From an uncultured Clostridia bacterium (GTDB lineage: Bacteria; Bacillota; Clostridia; TANB77; CAG-465): a stretch of 64,000 bases of DNA. The position numbers were made by a program, and so were the translations under genes. Positions 17,879-26,637 of the stretch are shown one piece after another (the first letter of the stretch is position 1; each line of letters begins with the position of its first letter). The notes beneath the pieces are model-generated. The model saw nothing but the letters and a program-made list of their open reading frames with translations. It did not search any database and was not told the origin of the DNA. The stretch lies in assembly GCA_934130595.1 (NCBI GenBank), contig CAKOYF010000006.1:1-64000 (forward strand), given 5' to 3'.

Positions 17879-19021
17879 ATGAAAAATGTATATTTAGATA
17901 ATAGTGCAACAACTAGAATGGATAGCAGTGTTTTAGAAGAAATGATACCTTTTTTAAGCGATAATTATGGAAATGCTTCTAGTGTATATTCTATTGGCAG
18001 ATTAAGTAAAAAAGCTATAGAAGATTCAAGAGAAAAAGTAGCAAATATTTTAAATTGCAGACCAGATGAAATATATTTTACATCTGGCGGAAGTGAATCA
18101 GACAATACAGCCATTAAAGGTATAGCTAGAGCAAATAAAGAAAAAGGAAAACATATTATAACTAGTAAGATTGAGCATTTGGCAGTATTAGATACATGTA
18201 AAAAGCTAGAAGAAGATGGCTTTGAAGTAACATATTTAGATGTAGACAAATATGGAAGAATTAACTTAGATGAGTTGAAGAGTTCTATTAGAAAAGATAC
18301 TATATTAATTAGTATAATGTATGCAAATAATGAAGTAGGTACAATACAACAGATTTCTCAAATAGGAAAAATAGCTAAAGAAAATAATATATATTTTCAT
18401 ACTGATGCAGTACAAGCTATAGGTAGTGTAAAAATAGATGTACAAGCTCAAAACATAGATAGTCTTTCTTTATCTGCTCATAAATTTTATGGACCAAAAG
18501 GAATAGGCGTTTTATATGTAAAAAAAGATATAAAATTTGAAAAATTTATTGATGGTGGACATCAAGAAAGAAATAAGAGAGCGGGAACAGAAAATGTAGC
18601 AAATATTGTTGGACTTGCAAAAGCACTAGAAATGGCTTATGATAAATTAGAGGAACATACTTTAAAAATATCTCAATTAAGAGACTATTATGAAAATAGT
18701 GTAAAAGAAAGTATTCCAAATATTAAGATTAATGGAGATATTAATGATAGATTACCAGGAAACAGCAATATTTCTTTCATAGGTGTTAATGGACAAGATT
18801 TGTTACTAAATTTAGATATGATGGGAATATGCGTATCTAGTGGTAGTGCATGTACATCTGGATCAATAAATGCTTCACATGTATTAATGGCATTAGGATT
18901 AGATGAAGATATTGCTAGATCATCTATTAGAGTATCAATTGGAAAATACAATACTAAAGAAGATATAGATTATTTAGTAAAAAATTTAATTGAGATTGTA
19001 GATAGACAAAGAAAAATATAG
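17879..19021 (+). CDS. iscS: Cysteine desulfurase, IscS/NifS type (class I)
   Basis: 380 aa. The PLP lysine is in SLSAHKFYGPKG, and the active-site Cys lies on a longer flexible loop (SSGSACTSGS) that marks class I enzymes. With sufS upstream this is the second desulfurase of the operon. Since mnmA follows 35 bp later, its most likely job is sulfur supply for tRNA 2-thiouridine, as in other Clostridia. No iscU accompanies it. Confidence 0.95.
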   Translation: MKNVYLDNSATTRMDSSVLEEMIPFLSDNYGNASSVYSIGRLSKKAIEDSREKVANILNCRPDEIYFTSGGSESDNTAIKGIARANKEKGKHIITSKIEHLAVLDTCKKLEEDGFEVTYLDVDKYGRINLDELKSSIRKDTILISIMYANNEVGTIQQISQIGKIAKENNIYFHTDAVQAIGSVKIDVQAQNIDSLSLSAHKFYGPKGIGVLYVKKDIKFEKFIDGGHQERNKRAGTENVANIVGLAKALEMAYDKLEEHTLKISQLRDYYENSVKESIPNIKINGDINDRLPGNSNISFIGVNGQDLLLNLDMMGICVSSGSACTSGSINASHVLMALGLDEDIARSSIRVSIGKYNTKEDIDYLVKNLIEIVDRQRKI

Positions 19022-19056
19022 TAAAACCAATGTAACAAGGTAACTAGGAGGAAAAA

Positions 19057-20130
19057 ATGAGTAAAGGAAAAGTTTTATTAGGTATGAGTGGTGGAGTAGA
19101 TAGTTCAGTAAGTGCTGTGCTATTACAAGAACAAGGATACGAAGTATATGGAGTAACACTAAAGTTATTTGATGGAAAAGACGAAAGAACAGAAGCTTGT
19201 TGTGGACTTTCTGCAACAGCAGATGCAAAACGTGTTTGTGATAAACTTGGAATACCACACTATACAATAAACTTTGAAAAAGAATTCAAAGAAAAAGTAA
19301 TAGATAAATTTATTAATGAGTATCAAAATTGTAGAACACCTAATCCATGTATAGACTGTAACAGGTATCTAAAATTTGGAGCAATGTATGAGTTAGCCAA
19401 AAAGCTAGGAATAGAATATATTGCAACAGGACATTATGCTAAAGTTGAATATAGTGAAGAGTATGGAAGGTATGTTATAAAGAAGTCTAAAGCAGCTAAA
19501 AAAGATCAAACTTATGTGCTATATAATATTCCAAGTGACTTAGTAGAACATGTATTATTCCCACTTGCAGATTTTGAGTCAAAAGATGAAATAAGAAAAA
19601 TAGCAAAAGAACATGGCCTTTTAGTAGCTCAAAAACCAGAAAGCCAAGAAATTTGTTTTATTACAGATAATGACTATGTTAATTTCTTAGAAAAGCATAA
19701 TATTCAAGGAATGAAACATGGTAAAATTGTAGATAAAAATGGAACAGTACTTGGAAAACATCAAGGGCTTCATAGATATACAATAGGACAAAGAAGAGGA
19801 ATGGGAATTTCAAGTTCAACACCACTTTATGTAGTAGAACTAAATAAACAAAAAAATGAATTAATAGTTGGAAAAGAAGAAGATCTTTACTCAGATACTG
19901 TTCTAGTAGAAGATACTAACTGCATATTATTTGATTCATTTAAAGATGGGTTAGAAGTTGATGCTAAAATTAGATATTCAGCACCAGCTAAGCCAGCTGT
20001 TATTCATGTAAATGAAGATAATACTTTAACTGTAAAGTTTAAAGAGAAAGTAAAATCAGTAACACCAGGACAAGCTATAGCTTTCTATATTGGAGATATC
20101 CTTGTTGGTGGAGGAAGAATAATAAAGTAA
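19057..20130 (+). CDS. mnmA: tRNA 2-thiouridylase MnmA
   Basis: 357 aa. It thiolates U34 in Lys, Glu and Gln tRNAs using ATP and desulfurase-derived sulfur. The PP-loop is GMSGGVDSS (9-17). The two catalytic cysteines lie in NPCIDCN and ESQEICFI, and GHYAKVE and KDQTYVL are conserved. The C-terminal beta-barrel with GQRRGMGIS is complete. AGGAGG lies before the ATG. Last gene of the operon, followed by a strong hairpin. Confidence 0.97.
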   Translation: MSKGKVLLGMSGGVDSSVSAVLLQEQGYEVYGVTLKLFDGKDERTEACCGLSATADAKRVCDKLGIPHYTINFEKEFKEKVIDKFINEYQNCRTPNPCIDCNRYLKFGAMYELAKKLGIEYIATGHYAKVEYSEEYGRYVIKKSKAAKKDQTYVLYNIPSDLVEHVLFPLADFESKDEIRKIAKEHGLLVAQKPESQEICFITDNDYVNFLEKHNIQGMKHGKIVDKNGTVLGKHQGLHRYTIGQRRGMGISSSTPLYVVELNKQKNELIVGKEEDLYSDTVLVEDTNCILFDSFKDGLEVDAKIRYSAPAKPAVIHVNEDNTLTVKFKEKVKSVTPGQAIAFYIGDILVGGGRIIK

Positions 20131-20145
20131 AAAAATAATTAATAA

Positions 20146-20190
20146 AAAGAAGACATAATAGAGTTTAAATCATGATGTCTTCTTTATTTT
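20146..20190 (+). terminator. Terminator of the suf/isc/mnmA operon
   Basis: 11-bp stem AAAGAAGACAT/ATGTCTTCTTT with an 18-nt loop, followed by TATTTTTT. Confidence 0.85.
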
Positions 20191-20222
20191 TTATGATATA
20201 ATGTATTTGTGAGGTAAAAAAT

Positions 20223-20873
20223 ATGAAAAAAGGAATTATAATAGGAATAAGTATCTCAATAGTAATAATTTTAACAACATTGTGGTTAGAAATTTTCTAC
20301 ATAAAAAAGTATAAAAACTATTATGAGGATGTAGATTTTAATATTGAAACATATGTGAGTAGTGTGGATAAAGATAATGACGGAATAGATGACCAAACAG
20401 ATATGTTAGAAAATGTAAAAAAGTATATTTCTAAAAATCCAAAATACAAAAGCAAATATTATGATACAGGATATCCAAATGATGAGTATGGAGTATGTAC
20501 AGATGTAGTTGCTTTTGGAATGTTAGGTGCTGGATATGATTTGATGGAACTAGTAAATGAAGATATATTGAAAAATCCAGAAAAGTACAATTTAGAAAAT
20601 ATAGATAAAAATATAGATTTTAGAAGAGTAAGAAATTTAAAAATATATTTAGATAATAATGCAATATCTTTGACTACAGATATAAATCAAATAGAACAGT
20701 GGCAAGGAGGAGATATTATAGTATTTGAAAAGCATATAGGAGTTATATCAGATAAAAGAAACAAAAACGGAATACCTTATGTGATTCATCATGCAAATCC
20801 ATATCAATTAAATTATGAAGAAGACTTCTTAGAATATAGAAATGATATTGTAGGACATTATAGAATAAGTTAA
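20223..20873 (+). CDS. DUF1287 family protein, membrane-anchored
   Basis: 216 aa. One N-terminal membrane segment (about 4-24) leaves the rest outside. The domain matches DUF1287: YGVCTDVVAFG with a likely catalytic Cys, NIDFRRVRNL, GGDIIVF, HIGVISD and YVIHHANP. This resembles a papain/NlpC-like Cys-His fold, so a cell-wall amidase or peptidase role is possible but unproven. DKDNDGIDDQTD just before the domain looks like a dockerin/EF-hand calcium loop. TATAAT at 20197-20202 is a likely -10. It stands 100 bp before spoIVA. Confidence 0.82.
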   Translation: MKKGIIIGISISIVIILTTLWLEIFYIKKYKNYYEDVDFNIETYVSSVDKDNDGIDDQTDMLENVKKYISKNPKYKSKYYDTGYPNDEYGVCTDVVAFGMLGAGYDLMELVNEDILKNPEKYNLENIDKNIDFRRVRNLKIYLDNNAISLTTDINQIEQWQGGDIIVFEKHIGVISDKRNKNGIPYVIHHANPYQLNYEEDFLEYRNDIVGHYRIS

Positions 20874-20973
20874 ATTTGTAGTTTTGATATGTTTTAAAAA
20901 TATATTTAATTATTTCTATCATAAAAGTAACATATAAGAATATATTTGTATTAAGTTTACTTGGAGGTAGAAA

Positions 20974-22452
20974 ATGAAGGATATTGAAATATATAAAGAT
21001 ATATCAAAAAGAACAAATGGTGACATATATATAGGTGTAGTTGGTCCAGTAAGAACAGGAAAATCTACATTTATCAAAAATTTTATGCAGAGATTTGTTA
21101 TACCAAATATTCAGAATGAATATAAAAAAGATCGTGCTCTGGATGAATTACCACAGAGTGCATCAGGAAAAACAATTATGACAACAGAGCCTAAATTTAT
21201 ACCAAATGAATCTGTTGAAATTTGTTTAGATAATAATGTTAGATTTAAAACAAGACTTGTAGATTGTGTAGGATATTTAGTAGATGGTGCAGTAGGTCAT
21301 ATGGAAGATGATATGCCTCGTATGGTAAAGACACCTTGGTCTGATGAAGAAATTCCTTTTTCAAGAGCTGCGGAAATAGGAACAAAGAAAGTAATTACAG
21401 ACCATTCTACAATTGGAATTGTTGTAACTACAGACGGTTCAATAACAGATATAGATAGAAGTAGTTATGTAGAGGCAGAGGAACGTGTAATACGAGAATT
21501 AAAGCAGATAAATAAGCCATACATAGTTATTCTAAATTCAACAAAGCCTAATGGTAAAGAGGCGAAAAAACTAGAAAATGAATTAAGTGAGAAGTATAAC
21601 TCTAGAGTAATAAGTATGGATATTGAAAATATGAATGAAGAAGATTTTTCAAATATATTTGAACGAGTTTTAGAGGAATTCCCTGTAACAGAGATAGGTT
21701 TTGATTTGCCAGAATGGTTTAATGTGTTAGATTTAGAACATTGGTTAAAACAAGATGTAATAGGTGTAGTGAAAGAATTTTTAGACAAAGAATATTCAAT
21801 TAGAGAAATAAATCAGCTATTAGATAATATAAGTCAAAAAGAAGAATTTAAAAAAGTATATTTAAAAGATGCAGATATGGAAAATGGAAATGTAAAAATT
21901 GAGATGGATATTACACCAGAAGTCTTCTATAGAATATTAAGTGAAGAATCAAATTTTGATGTAAAATCTGATGCAGACATTTTTTCATTACTTAGAGATT
22001 TTGCAAATACTAAAGCAGAATATGATAAAATTGCTATGGCAATGGAGGAAGTTAGAATAAAAGGATATGGCATAATAACTCCAACAATGGATGAATTGAA
22101 ATTAGAAGAACCTGAAATCGTAAAACAAGGTAATAAATATGGAGTTAAGTTAAAAGCTAGTGCACCAAGTATTCATATGATTCGTGCAGATATTGAAACA
22201 GAGGTATCGCCAATTGTTGGGTCTGAAAAACAATCAGAGGACTTAGTGAAGTACTTACTTTCAGAATTTGAAACAGATCCAAAGAAAATATGGGAATCAA
22301 ACATATTTGGAAAATCTTTACATGAGTTAGTAAATGAGGGATTACACAATAAATTATACAGAATGCCAGATGAAGCTCAAATGAAACTTCAAGAAACTTT
22401 ACAAAAAATAATAAATGAAGGTAGTGGAGGATTAATTTGTATAATTTTATAA
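20974..22452 (+). CDS. spoIVA: Stage IV sporulation protein A
   Basis: 492 aa, the normal length. SpoIVA is a TRAFAC-type ATPase that polymerises around the forespore to form the spore coat basement layer, anchored by SpoVM. Walker A is GPVRTGKST with K30, the same position as in B. subtilis, and RLVDCVGYLVDG is Walker B. The C-terminal end GGLICIIL is typical. GGAGG precedes the ATG. CATATAAG at 20931 resembles a sporulation sigma -10 but is not convincing. Its presence indicates spore formation. Confidence 0.97.
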   Translation: MKDIEIYKDISKRTNGDIYIGVVGPVRTGKSTFIKNFMQRFVIPNIQNEYKKDRALDELPQSASGKTIMTTEPKFIPNESVEICLDNNVRFKTRLVDCVGYLVDGAVGHMEDDMPRMVKTPWSDEEIPFSRAAEIGTKKVITDHSTIGIVVTTDGSITDIDRSSYVEAEERVIRELKQINKPYIVILNSTKPNGKEAKKLENELSEKYNSRVISMDIENMNEEDFSNIFERVLEEFPVTEIGFDLPEWFNVLDLEHWLKQDVIGVVKEFLDKEYSIREINQLLDNISQKEEFKKVYLKDADMENGNVKIEMDITPEVFYRILSEESNFDVKSDADIFSLLRDFANTKAEYDKIAMAMEEVRIKGYGIITPTMDELKLEEPEIVKQGNKYGVKLKASAPSIHMIRADIETEVSPIVGSEKQSEDLVKYLLSEFETDPKKIWESNIFGKSLHELVNEGLHNKLYRMPDEAQMKLQETLQKIINEGSGGLICIIL

Positions 22453-22456
22453 CATA

Positions 22457-22490
22457 AAAAAAGCGTTACAGTAAGATGTAATGCTTTTTT
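22457..22490 (+). terminator. Terminator of spoIVA
   Basis: 14-bp stem (one G-U pair) 22457-22470 with 22477-22490, 6-nt loop, right arm ending in T6. Confidence 0.9.
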
Positions 22491-22524
22491 GTTAGTTAAT
22501 TTTAATGCTAAATATTTTAAACAT

Positions 22525-22560
22525 CTACTTTATTTTTATTTTGTTGTATGTTAACCTATA
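22525..22560 (+). promoter_or_regulatory. Shared promoter-like box, copy 1
   Basis: Begins CTACTTTATTTTTAT and has TATGTTAAC about 25 bp on. Nearly the same block lies at 23119-23154, and a related one at 24708-24743, each upstream of a gene for a small membrane protein. It may be a promoter for one regulon; the sigma factor is unknown. Confidence 0.5.
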
Positions 22561-22576
22561 TTTAGGAGGTATATAT

Positions 22577-23026
22577 ATGAATAAAAAAAATATAATAATT
22601 ACAATATTTGTGTTTATTGTACTTGTAGCGTTATTTCTTTTATGGAGATTTGTAATTGGATTTAAACTTACTACAGAAAGTAAATTTAGAAATGTTGTAA
22701 AAAATATTTCAGATATGAGTGTCTACATTGTAGGTAATGACGATCAAAGAGTTGAAATAGATAATAAAGATGATGTAAATAAAATCTTAGACACTTTAGC
22801 TACAGCTAAAGTTAAAAGAACAACAGACTTATGGATCGGAGGAGCTTATGTATTAGACTTTGTAAATAATAAAACTAATGATGTAATAGAAGTGGTTATA
22901 CATCCAGTTCAAATGACAATATCAAATAAACTATATTCTTTTTGCAATGCAGATAATAATGTATATCAAAAAATAGAAGAAATATTAAAAAAATATATCG
23001 GAGAATCAACTAAATTTAAAAGTTAA
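22577..23026 (+). CDS. Small membrane-anchored protein, paralogue A1
   Basis: 149 aa. An N-terminal transmembrane helix (about 5-25, ending LLWRFVIGF) anchors an extracytoplasmic domain of about 120 residues. It is nearly identical to the product of 23676-24125. I do not recognise the family. The domain has a beta-rich pattern and a lone Cys near the C-terminal end (SFCNADNN). The ATG follows GGAGG; upstream in-frame codons lie in the promoter box. A hairpin follows, so A1 may be expressed apart from the other copies. Confidence 0.8.
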   Translation: MNKKNIIITIFVFIVLVALFLLWRFVIGFKLTTESKFRNVVKNISDMSVYIVGNDDQRVEIDNKDDVNKILDTLATAKVKRTTDLWIGGAYVLDFVNNKTNDVIEVVIHPVQMTISNKLYSFCNADNNVYQKIEEILKKYIGESTKFKS

Positions 23027-23034
23027 TATAGAAA

Positions 23035-23065
23035 AAAGGAGAATAGGGTATTACTATTCTCCTTT
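23035..23065 (+). terminator. Hairpin between paralogues A1 and B1
   Basis: 12-bp perfect stem AAAGGAGAATAG/CTATTCTCCTTT with a 7-nt loop. Only a short T run follows. Confidence 0.7.
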
Positions 23066-23118
23066 AAGTTTATTATCTAAATAAAAAGGTTTTATTTAGA
23101 TTATTATTTTTTTAACAT

Positions 23119-23154
23119 CTACTTTATTTTTATTTTTTTATATGCTAACATATA
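23119..23154 (+). promoter_or_regulatory. Shared promoter-like box, copy 2
   Basis: Matches 22525-22560 at most positions, including ACTTTATTTTTATTTT and TATGCTAAC. It precedes paralogue B1 and likely drives B1-A2-B2. Confidence 0.5.
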
Positions 23155-23170
23155 CTCAGGAGGGATATAT

Positions 23171-23638
23171 ATGAAATTAAATAAAAATATAGTAATGTTA
23201 ATTATTTTATGTGTTGTTGTTCTTTTAGCAGTAATGGCAGTATTTTTTGTAAATAAAAATAGTGTAAATAATTGCATAAAAGATGAAAAAGTACAAGTAG
23301 AAACATTAAAAGAAATATATAAAGACATGTTTAGTAATTTAAATACTCAAGATGTAAATATAGTTTTAGATGAAACAGCCTTAAAAAATATTTTAACAGA
23401 TGAAAGATTTTCAGAAGAGAATGTTACTAAATTGCAAGAAGTTGAAAAAAATGTAGAAGGAGCACAAAGCACATATACACTATACATTAAGTATTCAAAA
23501 GATACAGAAGTTATAACAATTGAAGTTGTTGGAAGTGGTGTAGACAATTCAAAAACGACTCAAGAATATAAACTAAATGTAAAAAATGGCAAGGTAGTTT
23601 TTGAACGTTCTGGATTTGGAAATACAATAATGCAATAA
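23171..23638 (+). CDS. Small membrane-anchored protein, paralogue B1
   Basis: 155 aa. One N-terminal transmembrane helix (about 6-28) and an extracytoplasmic domain containing an amphipathic helix, then beta strands (YTLYIKYS, EVITIEVVGSG, YKLNVKNGKVVFER). It has about 90% identity to 24169-24636. The shape recalls small lipoprotein-like or PepSY-like domains, but I do not recognise it. GGAGG precedes the ATG. First gene of a probable B1-A2-B2 message. Confidence 0.8.
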   Translation: MKLNKNIVMLIILCVVVLLAVMAVFFVNKNSVNNCIKDEKVQVETLKEIYKDMFSNLNTQDVNIVLDETALKNILTDERFSEENVTKLQEVEKNVEGAQSTYTLYIKYSKDTEVITIEVVGSGVDNSKTTQEYKLNVKNGKVVFERSGFGNTIMQ

Positions 23639-23675
23639 GTTAATGAAAATATTTATATATTGTGGAGGTATATCT

Positions 23676-24125
23676 ATGAATAAAAAAAGCATTATAATTA
23701 CAATAGCTATTTTCATCGTACTTGTAGCACTATTTCTTTTATGGAGATTTGTAATTGGATTTAAACTTACTACAGAAAGTAAATTTAGGAATGTTGTAAA
23801 AAATATTTCAGATATGAGTGTCTATATTGTAGGTAATGACGATCAAAGAGTTGAAATAGATAATTCAGACGATGTAAATGAAATCTTAGATACTTTAGCT
23901 ACAGCTAAAGTTAAAAGAACAACAGACTTGTGGATTGGAGGAGCATATAGAATAGACTTTGTAAATAATAAAACTAACGATGTAGTAAAAGTAATTGTAC
24001 ATCCAGTTCAAGTAAGAATGTTTGGTAAAGTATATTCTTTTTGTAATGCGGATAATAACGTATATCAAAAAATAAAAGAAATATTAAAAAAATACATTGG
24101 AGAATCAACTGCTTTTACAAATTAA
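23676..24125 (+). CDS. Small membrane-anchored protein, paralogue A2
   Basis: 149 aa, nearly identical to A1 (22577-23026), differing mainly in the first helix and in the stretch around 85-115. It lies 37 bp after B1 without the promoter box found before A1, so it is probably cotranscribed with B1. GGAGG precedes the ATG; an in-frame ATG at 23643 upstream is less likely. Function unknown. Confidence 0.8.
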   Translation: MNKKSIIITIAIFIVLVALFLLWRFVIGFKLTTESKFRNVVKNISDMSVYIVGNDDQRVEIDNSDDVNEILDTLATAKVKRTTDLWIGGAYRIDFVNNKTNDVVKVIVHPVQVRMFGKVYSFCNADNNVYQKIKEILKKYIGESTAFTN

Positions 24126-24168
24126 TATGTAAATCAAAAATAATTACATATATTTAGGAGGGATATAT

Positions 24169-24636
24169 ATGAAATCAAATAAAAATATAGTCATGTTAAT
24201 TATTTTATGTGTTGTTGTTCTTTTAGCAGTAATAGCAGTATTTTTTGTAAATAAAAATAGTGTAAATAATTACATAAAAGATGAAAAGGTACAAGTAGAA
24301 ACATTAAAAGAAATATATAAAGACATGTTTAGTAATTTAAATACTCAAGATGTAAATATAGTTTTAGATGAAACAGCATTAAAAAATATTTTAACAGATG
24401 AAAAATTTTCAGAAGAAAATGTTACTAAATTACAAGAAGTCGAAAAAAATGTAGAAGGAGCACAAAGCACATATACACTATACACTAAGTATTCAAAAGA
24501 TGCAGAAGTTATAACAATTGAAGTTGTTGGAAGTGGTGTAAGCAATTCAAAAAGGATTCAACAATATAAGCTAAATGTAAAAAATGGTAAATTAAATTTT
24601 GAGCGTTATAAAGCAGGAACTACAATAGTTGAATAA
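24169..24636 (+). CDS. Small membrane-anchored protein, paralogue B2
   Basis: 155 aa, a close copy of B1. Most differences are near the C-terminus (SNSKRIQQYKLNVKNGKLNFERY). GGAGG precedes the ATG at the same distance as in B1. It ends the A-B-A'-B' array and is followed by a strong terminator. Function unknown. Confidence 0.8.
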   Translation: MKSNKNIVMLIILCVVVLLAVIAVFFVNKNSVNNYIKDEKVQVETLKEIYKDMFSNLNTQDVNIVLDETALKNILTDEKFSEENVTKLQEVEKNVEGAQSTYTLYTKYSKDAEVITIEVVGSGVSNSKRIQQYKLNVKNGKLNFERYKAGTTIVE

Positions 24637-24650
24637 AAATAAATTAGATA

Positions 24651-24678
24651 AAAAAGGTACATTATATGTACCTTTTTT
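24651..24678 (+). terminator. Terminator after the A/B array
   Basis: 11-bp perfect stem AAAAAGGTACA/TGTACCTTTTT with a 5-nt loop and T run. Confidence 0.9.
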
Positions 24679-24707
24679 GTTATTTAATATAATTAAGTAT
24701 TAATATT

Positions 24708-24743
24708 CTAGTTTATTTTTATGCTTTAGTATGTTAATATATT
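24708..24743 (+). promoter_or_regulatory. Shared promoter-like box, copy 3
   Basis: CTAGTTTATTTTTATGCT followed by GTATGTTAATATAT, related to the boxes before A1 and B1, but located about 75 bp before the next ATG. Confidence 0.4.
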
Positions 24744-24815
24744 AGAAAAGAATTTTAGGTCATATTAAAAAGATATAATTTAAAAATAGAAATTAAAATA
24801 TAGAGGAGAATTTGT

Positions 24816-25592
24816 ATGAAAAAATGTACTAAAATAATATTTAGCATTTTACTAACAATAAGCTTAATATTAGTAACAATGAGCTTCATAGGTGAAAATA
24901 TAGTTGTAAAGACTTTTTCTCAAGAAATATTATCTAAAAAAATATCAGGATATTTCTTAGATGAAATTGTATATGATGTGGATATAGAAGAATTAGGAAA
25001 GATAGAGGATAATATTAGAGCAAGCAAATATACAGATAGAATAACTTCAAAGTTTATACGAGCTATAGTGGAAAATGTAGGAAATAGTGATGATATAAAA
25101 TTTGATATATCTAAGGAAGTAGACTCATTAATTTTAGAGAATATGCCTGAAAAATTTTATAGTGAAAAAGCAGATACTACTAAAGAATATTTGAACGAGA
25201 ATATTGTAAGAATTGAGAAAGATTTGGAAGAAAGCTTAATTTATTCGTTTGGAAGCTATTATATTATTATTTTAAAGTTATATAGTATATTAACTAATAT
25301 TTGTTTTAGAATATTTATGAGTATAATATGTATTATAGCTATAATAGCTTTGGCAGTAGAAGAAAAAAATAAGGCATTAAAATCAATCGCAATAAGTAAC
25401 ATAATTACAATGATAGTTACAATAATAACATTTATTATAATAAAATTACTTCTTAATTTTATAGATCAAAGACTTGCTGGAGGATGGTTAAGTAATATAT
25501 ATTTAAGAGGAATGCTTATTTTTATTGTAGTTGAATTTATTATTAATTTAATACTAGTTATTAGCACAATAAAATTAAAAAGAAACAATTAG
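24816..25592 (+). CDS. Membrane protein, hypothetical
   Basis: 258 aa. A signal-like N-terminal helix (about 7-28), an external region of about 110 residues, and then three strongly hydrophobic helices (about 147-178, 188-212, 228-252). I do not recognise the family. AGGAG lies before the ATG. Its promoter region shares a box with the A/B paralogues upstream, which hints at common regulation. Confidence 0.75.
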   Translation: MKKCTKIIFSILLTISLILVTMSFIGENIVVKTFSQEILSKKISGYFLDEIVYDVDIEELGKIEDNIRASKYTDRITSKFIRAIVENVGNSDDIKFDISKEVDSLILENMPEKFYSEKADTTKEYLNENIVRIEKDLEESLIYSFGSYYIIILKLYSILTNICFRIFMSIICIIAIIALAVEEKNKALKSIAISNIITMIVTIITFIIIKLLLNFIDQRLAGGWLSNIYLRGMLIFIVVEFIINLILVISTIKLKRNN

Positions 25593-25695
25593 TAAATTAC
25601 TATTGACGAAAAAACAGAAAACGTTTTATATTGCTTGTAATTTCTTGACAAAAGTTAAAATAATGGTAAAATATCCCTATGAAGAGGGATGAAGT

Positions 25696-26592
25696 ATGGA
25701 ATTAGCAATATTATCGTGTAATAAAAAATTAAATAATGATACAGCATTTCAAATTTTTGCAATGTATGAGTACTTAAAGAGGCAAGGAAATAATGTTCAA
25801 GTTGTAGACTGTGGTCTAAAAGATTATAAGAAAAATTATGATTTTTTATCATCTAATGTAGTATTGACTGTAAATACATATGCGGATTACAGACAAGTTG
25901 AAGAAAATCAGCCACTTGTAGATAAGTACATTATCTTAAATTATGATTGTGATAGCGAAAATTTGAATTTAAATGGAAAAGAAAATATTATATATGGGAT
26001 AAATAATATTTCTAATAAACAAATAGAAAAAATAGCAAATGATGGATATAAGATATCATCATTAATTGATTTAAAAAATAAAAATATAAAAAATGTAGTA
26101 GACCCAGTGTTTTTAATTTCTAAAGAGCAGTGGTTAGATGAGATTAATCAAAAAAGCAAGATAGATATTGGTACAGACTATGTTTTAGTTTATAGTGATG
26201 TTGTAACAAAAGAAATGTTAAAGTATGCAGAAGATATTTCGAGAAAAAATTGCTTAAAAATGTATGTTGTAGCAGATAAAGTACAAGCTATTTTTTATAA
26301 AGGAAAAAGAATAAAAAACACTAATATCATTGATTTAGCTAACTTAATTTCAAATGCACAAACAATTGTTACTTCATGTAATGATGCAATAAAACTAGCA
26401 GTAGTGTTTGATAAAAATTTACATATATTTGATACTCAAGATGATGAACAAATTGAACTTATAGATAAACTTGATTTGAAAAAGAGAATAGTTAAAGATA
26501 CATCTAGAGTTTTAGAGCCTTGGCAAGAATATAAAGATATAAAAGAAAAAATAGAAGATTTAAAAATAGATTCTTATGAATTATTACAATAA
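25696..26592 (+). CDS. Polysaccharide pyruvyltransferase-like protein
   Basis: 298 aa. The layout resembles the CsaB/pyruvyltransferase fold: a Rossmann-like N-terminus (MELAILSCNKKLNNDTAFQIFAMY) and a middle NVVDPVFLISKEQW, where the family has DPVFLL plus W, then a YVLVYSD strand and a second sugar-nucleotide-like domain. Typical members add pyruvate to cell-wall glycans. This one is short and some motifs are weak, so the substrate is unknown and it may be a divergent glycan-modifying enzyme. GAGGGATGAAGT precedes the ATG. Confidence 0.6.
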   Translation: MELAILSCNKKLNNDTAFQIFAMYEYLKRQGNNVQVVDCGLKDYKKNYDFLSSNVVLTVNTYADYRQVEENQPLVDKYIILNYDCDSENLNLNGKENIIYGINNISNKQIEKIANDGYKISSLIDLKNKNIKNVVDPVFLISKEQWLDEINQKSKIDIGTDYVLVYSDVVTKEMLKYAEDISRKNCLKMYVVADKVQAIFYKGKRIKNTNIIDLANLISNAQTIVTSCNDAIKLAVVFDKNLHIFDTQDDEQIELIDKLDLKKRIVKDTSRVLEPWQEYKDIKEKIEDLKIDSYELLQ

Positions 26593-26593
26593 A

Positions 26594-26637
26594 AAAATAA
26601 AGTGCGTTGCTTTAGTTTTAGCAATGCACTTTATTTT
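26594..26637. terminator. Bidirectional terminator
   Basis: 18-bp stem (one G-U) 26594-26611 with 26620-26637, 8-nt loop, A-rich and T-rich flanks. It separates convergent genes and overlaps the last codons of the DnaJ-domain gene. Confidence 0.85.

Larger units (their letters stand above)
22525..24636 (+). repeat. Tandem duplication of a two-gene unit (A-B-A'-B')
   Basis: A1/A2 and B1/B2 are near-identical gene pairs in the same order, with long stretches of identical DNA. The promoter box is also duplicated, but before A1 and B1 rather than A1 and A2, so the copies were rearranged or partly lost after the duplication. Confidence 0.85.

Noticed and set aside
20901..20940. Sigma-E promoter of spoIVA
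   Set aside because: CATATAAG at 20931 is close to a sigma-E -10, but no convincing -35 lies at the proper distance.
22505..22576. Longer N-terminus for paralogue A1
   Set aside because: The frame continues upstream through the promoter-like box and would place the AGGAGG inside the gene. A2 has the same start at its own RBS.
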